A stretch of DNA of 64,000 nucleotides, from NCBI GenBank assembly GCA_035569495.1, contig DATMMX010000011.1:186001-250000 (forward strand), read 5' to 3'. Position 1 is the stretch's first letter; every line of letters starts with the position of its first letter. This document shows positions 59,969-64,000 of the stretch, one piece after another. The position numbers and the translations under genes were made by a program. The notes beneath the pieces are model-generated. The model saw only the letters and a list, made by a program, of their open reading frames with translations, did not search any database and was not told where the DNA came from. Source of the stretch: DASRDZ01 sp035569495 (GTDB taxonomy: Bacteria > Chloroflexota > Dormibacteria > Aeolococcales > Aeolococcaceae).

Positions 59969-61335
59969 GCTCGGACGTCGATGCGGCCCTCAGCGCCGTC
60001 GAGGATGCGCTGCGCAACAACGCTCGCCGTCACGCCAACGGTCGTGATCGCAAGGCCGAGGACGGCGACGGACCGACCGCGGACGACGTGTCCGCCCCCG
60101 CCGATCTGACCGCTGCTGATGAGCGCGCCGTGGCCGTCGCGGCGCTCGACGGATGGCTGGAGGACACCATCGCCCAGCGACTGCGCAGCCACTCCGACAT
60201 GTCCGAGAAGGATGTGGGAGCGCTGCGGCGGGCTGTGCTCGCGCGGCTCTTCGACCTCGGCGAGCTGCAGCCGCTGCTCGACGACGACGAGATCGAGACC
60301 ATCCACGTCAACGGCGCTGGCCGCGTCTTCGTCCGCGACGCCGAGGGCCGGACTCGTCGCATCGACGCCCTCGTCGACGGTGACGACGAGCAGCTCCTGG
60401 CCCTGGTCCGTCGACTGGCCGCGCACGAGGGCCTCGGTGAGCGGCGGTGGGACACGGGTGCTCCGGCACTGAACCTCACCCTGCGCGACGGCAGCCGCCT
60501 GCATGGGCTGATGGCCGTCACCCGCCGCCCCTGTCTCACGATCCGGCGGCATCGGTTGCTCGACGTCGACCTCGACGGCCTGGTGGAGCTGGGCACGATC
60601 CCCCGCGGCGTCGCCCGGCTGCTGGCCGCCGCCATCCAGGTCGGACAGAGCATCGTCGTCGCCGGGGGACCCGGCGCGGGAAAGTCGAGCACAGTCCGCG
60701 GCCTGGCGTCCGCGATCCCGCCCGCCCGTCGGATCGTGACCATCGAGGACACCCTCGAACTGCACCTGGATCTCGACGAGGAGCGCCATCCCGACTGCGT
60801 CGCCATCGAGACGCGCCCGGCGAACATCGAGGGACGCGGCGAGATCACCGTCACGGCCACGCTGCGCGAGGCGCTCCGCATGGATCCCGACGTCCTCATC
60901 GTCGGCGAGGTCCGCATCGACGAGACCGTCCCCATGCTCCTCGCCCTCGCCGCCGGCAACATCGCCGGGTCGCTCAGCACCGTCCACGCCTTTTCGTCGG
61001 CGCAGGCCCTGGAGCAGCTTCAGACCTACGCCATGGTCGGCCCCGACCGCATGCCCGGCGAGAGCAGCGCTCGGCTGATCGGCTCGGCATTGGACTGGGT
61101 GGTCCACATCGAGCGCCGCGCCGATTCGCGGCGCGGTGCGCGACGCGTGATCACCTCGGTGCGGGAGGTGTGCGGCAGCCAGGGCATCCACGTGCGCAGC
61201 AACGAGGTCTTCCGCCACGATCGCGATGGCCACGTCGACGTCCACGCCGGCGTCAGTGACGAGACCCGCGAGCGGCTACTCCAAGCGGACTACCACGTCA
61301 GCGAGTTGGAAGAGGCGGGGAGGTTCGTCGGATGA
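59965..61335 (+). CDS. CpaF/TadA-family secretion ATPase
   Basis: The 456-aa product has the N-terminal helical domain, then LDDDEIETIHVNGAGRVFVR, a Walker A VVAGGPGAGKSSTVRG (about 230-245), RIVTIEDTLELHLDLDEERH (Asp box) and DVLIVGEVRIDE (Walker B), with the His box SLSTVHAFSS. It powers assembly of Tad/Flp pili. It overlaps its neighbours by four bases. Confidence 0.92.
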   Translation: MSSDVDAALSAVEDALRNNARRHANGRDRKAEDGDGPTADDVSAPADLTAADERAVAVAALDGWLEDTIAQRLRSHSDMSEKDVGALRRAVLARLFDLGELQPLLDDDEIETIHVNGAGRVFVRDAEGRTRRIDALVDGDDEQLLALVRRLAAHEGLGERRWDTGAPALNLTLRDGSRLHGLMAVTRRPCLTIRRHRLLDVDLDGLVELGTIPRGVARLLAAAIQVGQSIVVAGGPGAGKSSTVRGLASAIPPARRIVTIEDTLELHLDLDEERHPDCVAIETRPANIEGRGEITVTATLREALRMDPDVLIVGEVRIDETVPMLLALAAGNIAGSLSTVHAFSSAQALEQLQTYAMVGPDRMPGESSARLIGSALDWVVHIERRADSRRGARRVITSVREVCGSQGIHVRSNEVFRHDRDGHVDVHAGVSDETRERLLQADYHVSELEEAGRFVG

Positions 61336-62165
61336 GCGCGCTGGGCGGGCTGCTCGGGCTGTGCTTCGGCTGCGGCATCCTCCTCATCGCCGCCGGGCTG
61401 CGGGGTCGCGATGTCGACCGCTCGGCGGGCCGGTGGCGTCCCCGGCTCACCCAGGAGACGCTGAGGAGGCTCCTCATCGACGTCCTCGCCGGCACCGTCG
61501 CCCTGGCCATCACCGGATGGCCCATCGCCGGGATCGCGGCCGCGAGTGCCGCCGCGCTCGGGCCCGGCTGGCTGCGCCGTGGTGAGAGCACCGACCAGCT
61601 CCCGCTCGTCGAAGCGCTGGAGAGCTGGATCGAAACCGTCCGTGACGTGCTGCAGGCAGGCGGCTTAGGGTTGCAAACGGTGATCCGGGCGAGCGCCCCG
61701 GACGCGCCCCGTGTCATCCGCGCCGATGTGCAGCGGCTTGCCTTCGACTGCGAGCACGGCTCGTTCGACACGGCCCTCGATGCCTTCGCAGCCCGCATCG
61801 CGCACCCGGCCTGCGACCAGGCCGTCGTCGGCCTTCACCTCCACGGAGCCGAGCGCCTCGGGGAGATGCTGACCTCGGTCGCCGCCGCCCTGCACCGGGA
61901 GGCTGACCTCTACCGCCGCATCGACGCCCAGCGGCATCCCGAGCGCCTCACGGTCAAGGCGATCCTCTACATCACCGTCGCGACCCTCGTCGCCGCCTCC
62001 CTGACCACCCGCTCCTTCCTAGCGCCGTACGGCACGCTCGGCGGGCAGGTCGGGTTGGCGGGGATCCTCGCCATCATCGGCCTCGGCGTGTGGTGGTCGG
62101 CCCAGGCGGGCCGTGGCGAGCCCCCCCAGCGCCTGCTCGCCCCGCGTCAGGTACTCCACCGGTGA
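61332..62165 (+). CDS. TadB-like type II/IV secretion F-domain protein
   Basis: The 277-aa product has N-terminal helices (GLLGLCFGCGILLIAAGL; GTVALAITGWPIAGIAAAS), the GspF domain (LVEALESWIETVRDVLQAGG; GAERLGEMLTSVAAALHREA) and two C-terminal helices. Inner-membrane platform of the pilus. Start and stop overlap with flanking genes. Confidence 0.82.
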   Translation: MSALGGLLGLCFGCGILLIAAGLRGRDVDRSAGRWRPRLTQETLRRLLIDVLAGTVALAITGWPIAGIAAASAAALGPGWLRRGESTDQLPLVEALESWIETVRDVLQAGGLGLQTVIRASAPDAPRVIRADVQRLAFDCEHGSFDTALDAFAARIAHPACDQAVVGLHLHGAERLGEMLTSVAAALHREADLYRRIDAQRHPERLTVKAILYITVATLVAASLTTRSFLAPYGTLGGQVGLAGILAIIGLGVWWSAQAGRGEPPQRLLAPRQVLHR

Positions 62166-63091
62166 GCACCGCCGTGCTGTGGTGGGGCGTCTTCGGCCTG
62201 GGGCTCACCTGCATCGCGCGCGGGCTATGGCCGCCGCGGATAACGTTCGCCGAGGCGATGGCCGGGTACCGCGCGGCACGCGACCTGCCGCGCATCACGG
62301 CGCCGGCTTGGACCGAGGACACGGCGGCCACCGGCGCTGGGCTGCAGGAGCGCACCATCGCGCGCATCGCCAGTGTGCTCCGCCGCTCCATGCCGTCGAC
62401 CGTGCGCCAGCTCGTGCCCGTCAGCTCGCACGCCGACCTCACCGTCGCCGGGACCACACCGGAGCGCCATCTCGCCGAGAAGGTCCTGACCGCGCTCGTC
62501 GCCGGGCTGACCGCCGGTGTCCTCTCCGCCGGCATCGTCGTCGTCGCCGACGTCCCGCTCGTCGCCCCGCTCTGGCTGGTCGTCGTGCTCGGTGTCGTGG
62601 GGTTCATCGCCCCCGACCACACCCTGCGCCATCGCGTGCGCGTGCGCCGCGACGAGATGCAGGACGTCATCGCGGCGTTCGCGTACGTCGTGGCTCTGAG
62701 CCTCTCCGCGGGCAACGGCGCGCAGACAGCCCTCCGCCACGGCGTGGAGAGGGGGGACGGCTGGGCTTGGCGGCAGCTCCGCGCCGCGTTGCACGCCGCC
62801 CGGCGCACGCGCGAGACCGAGTGGCAGGCCCTCGCCCGACTCGGCCACGAACTGGACGTGACGGAGCTGGAGGTGCTGGCGGCGCGGGCTCGGCTGGCCG
62901 AGAACGACGGCGCTCGCATCCACGACTCGCTTCAGAGCTTCGCCAACACCCTGCAGTCCCGGCGCCTCGCGCGCATCGAGAAGGGCTTCCATCGGAACAC
63001 TCTGAAGATGGCGGCGGCGTCCTGCGTCATCGCATTCGGATACGCGCTTCTCCTGGGCGGCGCCGCCCTCGGCGGAATCACCACCGGCTAG
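62162..63091 (+). CDS. TadC-like type II/IV secretion F-domain protein
   Basis: The 309-aa product has the hydrophobic N-terminus, a pair of helices (VLTALVAGLTAGVLSAGIVV; LWLVVVLGVVGFIAPDHTLR), the GspF core (VIAAFAYVVALSLSAGNGAQ; LARLGHELDVTELEVLAARA) and a final helix. Second platform protein, coupled to TadB. GTG 62162 is supported by overlap with the TadB stop. Confidence 0.82.
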   Translation: MSTAVLWWGVFGLGLTCIARGLWPPRITFAEAMAGYRAARDLPRITAPAWTEDTAATGAGLQERTIARIASVLRRSMPSTVRQLVPVSSHADLTVAGTTPERHLAEKVLTALVAGLTAGVLSAGIVVVADVPLVAPLWLVVVLGVVGFIAPDHTLRHRVRVRRDEMQDVIAAFAYVVALSLSAGNGAQTALRHGVERGDGWAWRQLRAALHAARRTRETEWQALARLGHELDVTELEVLAARARLAENDGARIHDSLQSFANTLQSRRLARIEKGFHRNTLKMAAASCVIAFGYALLLGGAALGGITTG

Positions 63092-63108
63092 CACAGAGGA
63101 ACGACGCA

Positions 63109-63333
63109 ATGAGTGGATTCATCGACGACGTCCGGGTACTCGGCGATCTGCTGCTGCAGTGGGCCGCGCCGCCCCCGAACCGTGCCCGACGCGCCCACAG
63201 GCGCGGCGAGGGCGGCATGGAGGCCCTGCAGCTCGCCATCATCGCCGCCATCGGCTCGGTCATCGCAATTGCGGCTGGCCTCGTGATCAAGAACGCAGTC
63301 TCGACGACGACCAGCAAGGTCCAGACCCCCTAG
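63109..63333 (+). CDS. Flp-like pilin
   Basis: The 74-aa product has a charged leader, then the prepilin peptidase-type junction GGMEALQLAIIAAIGSVIAI with Glu after the processing Gly-Met, and a hydrophobic helix. Size and position after TadC fit the major Flp-type pilin, processed by a TadV/CpaA peptidase that is not in the window. Confidence 0.72.
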   Translation: MSGFIDDVRVLGDLLLQWAAPPPNRARRAHRRGEGGMEALQLAIIAAIGSVIAIAAGLVIKNAVSTTTSKVQTP

Positions 63334-63338
63334 TGGCC

Positions 63339-63722
63339 ATGACGGTGACTCGGGCACAGCGCGATGCACAGGCTGGGACGACTGCACTGGTCGTCGTCAT
63401 CGTCATGCCCGCCATCCTGTTCATCATCGCGAGCGTCGCCCAGGTCATCGCGTGGCAATTCGCCCGGCAGGCTGCCCAGCAGTCGGCCGCCTTCGGCGTC
63501 GAGGCAGCGCGAGTTCACGGCGGCAGCGATGCCGCTGGGGCACAACGAGCTGCCGAGAGCGCGGGACAGTTCCGTTCCCTTCACGGCGTGACCGTCACCG
63601 TGGCCCACCCGCGCCCGGGGATCGTTGAGGTCGATGTCACCGCGAATACCGCGACCGTCGTGCCGGGAGTCAGCCTTCCCATCAGCGGCAGCGCAACGGC
63701 GGCGCAAGAGCCGGTGCCGTGA
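63339..63722 (+). CDS. TadE/TadG-like minor pilin
   Basis: The 127-aa product has a membrane segment (TTALVVVIVMPAILFIIASV) followed by ARQAAQQSAAFGVEAARVHG and a soluble C-terminus with TVTVAHPRPGIVEVDVTANT, the TadE plan. ATG 63339 is used; GTG 63333 overlaps the pilin stop. Its own stop overlaps the next gene. Confidence 0.72.
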   Translation: MTVTRAQRDAQAGTTALVVVIVMPAILFIIASVAQVIAWQFARQAAQQSAAFGVEAARVHGGSDAAGAQRAAESAGQFRSLHGVTVTVAHPRPGIVEVDVTANTATVVPGVSLPISGSATAAQEPVP

Positions 63723-64000
63723 CCCGACGCATGCGGTCGCGCGGGTTCGCCGCGCTGGAGCTGGCGCTCCTGACTCTGGTCGCGGTGCTGCTCATCCTGC
63801 TCGCCGTCTACGGAGGCCGCGTCTACCTGGCCCAATCGATGGTCGATGAGGCCGCACACGCGGGCGCACGAGCGGCATCCCAGTCCGCGTCCGCACCCGC
63901 GGCCACGCGCGACGCCACCGACGTCGCGATGGCCACGCTTGCGCAACACGGCTCGACGTGTTCGCAACCCACCGTCACGGTGGACACCCGCGCGTTTCAC
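63719..64000 (+). CDS. TadE-like protein, 3' end outside window
   Basis: Starts at GTG 63719 overlapping the previous stop: RRMRSRGFAALELALLTLVA, VLLILLAVYGGRVYLAQSMV, DEAAHAGARAAS. The E in ALELALL, five residues after a Gly, is the typical TadE pilin-like cleavage signature. 94 codons are visible before the window ends. Confidence 0.75.
   Translation, partial: MTRRMRSRGFAALELALLTLVAVLLILLAVYGGRVYLAQSMVDEAAHAGARAASQSASAPAATRDATDVAMATLAQHGSTCSQPTVTVDTRAFH

Larger units (their letters stand above)
3935..64000. mobile_element. integrative and conjugative element (left part, runs off window)
   Basis: From the tRNA fragment rightwards the window contains excisionase, tyrosine integrase, cargo, DNA-maintenance genes, MobF relaxase, coupling protein, VirB4-like ATPase and type IV channel proteins. 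That is the full set expected of an ICE integrated at a tRNA. The right boundary is not in the window; the last visible gene belongs to the Tad-type pilus operon. A plasmid is less likely because a host operon abuts the tRNA fragment and no plasmid replication initiator is recognised, although a primase-polymerase and a ParB-like protein are present. Confidence 0.8.

Noticed and set aside
1..64000. CRISPR arrays, rRNA genes, insertion sequences
   Set aside because: No regularly spaced repeats, no rRNA sequence and no transposase-like proteins were recognised.

Overview
The window is a high-GC stretch of what looks like an actinobacterial (broad sense) chromosome. The inference rests on GC-rich third codon positions, frequent GTG starts, and families typical of that phylum (a SCO6880-like conjugation protein, a DUF6112-type pilin-like membrane protein, a DUF6338-like membrane protein). 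The species cannot be named from the sequence.

Layout. (1) Positions 1-2076 are ordinary chromosome: a leftward operon of an SRPBCC protein, a TIGR01777 epimerase-like protein and an NmrA-like NAD(P)-binding protein that runs off the left edge. (2) Positions 2354-3936 form a small AT-richer island between two copies of a 19-bp direct repeat. It carries a translationally coupled DUF6978-like / DUF1828-DUF1829 pair. (3) At 3931-3958 lies a truncated tRNA 3' end on the minus strand, read here as the left attachment site of a large integrative and conjugative element (ICE). The ICE fills the rest of the window and leaves it on the right. (4) Positions 4334-6226: excisionase and tyrosine integrase. 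(5) Positions 6331-15221: cargo and probable defence island. It holds a DUF6338-like membrane protein with three tandem small paralogues, a TIGR02391/HEPN protein, and a five-gene operon of DNA methyltransferase, 64-aa protein, coiled-coil ABC ATPase, 329-aa protein and SIR2 protein. (6) Positions 15481-22091: hypothetical genes and a sortase-like surface protein. (7) Positions 22305-43612: the maintenance and anti-restriction segment. It has a methylase-helicase, ParB, zinc ribbons, a cytosine methyltransferase, DpdA-like and Mom-like base-modification proteins, three SSB-like proteins, a primase-polymerase, RadC and ArdC. (8) Positions 44086-57899: conjugation, with a MobF relaxase-helicase, a stand-alone SIR2 protein, and a leftward type IV secretion operon (sigma-like protein, DUF6112, VirB8-like, VirB6-like, SCO6880, VirB4-like ATPase, CHAP hydrolase, coupling protein). 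(9) Positions 58473-64000: a rightward Tad/Flp-type pilus operon (SAF/CpaB, MinD-like, CpaF, TadB, TadC, Flp-like pilin, two TadE-like proteins), the last gene cut by the window edge.

How it fits together. The integrase and excisionase move the element. The relaxase, coupling protein and type IV channel transfer it, possibly aided by the Tad-type pili and the surface protein. SSBs, primase, ParB and the helicase would establish the incoming strand. The base-modifying and anti-restriction proteins would protect it from host restriction, and the SIR2, HEPN and ABC-ATPase modules plausibly defend the new host against phages.

The most unusual signals are: the methyltransferase-coupled ABC-ATPase/SIR2 operon; a family of strongly structured leader sequences (three-way junctions, and a second class with a compensatory base-pair change) repeated before many genes of the maintenance segment; and the triplicated small proteins beside the DUF6338-like gene.
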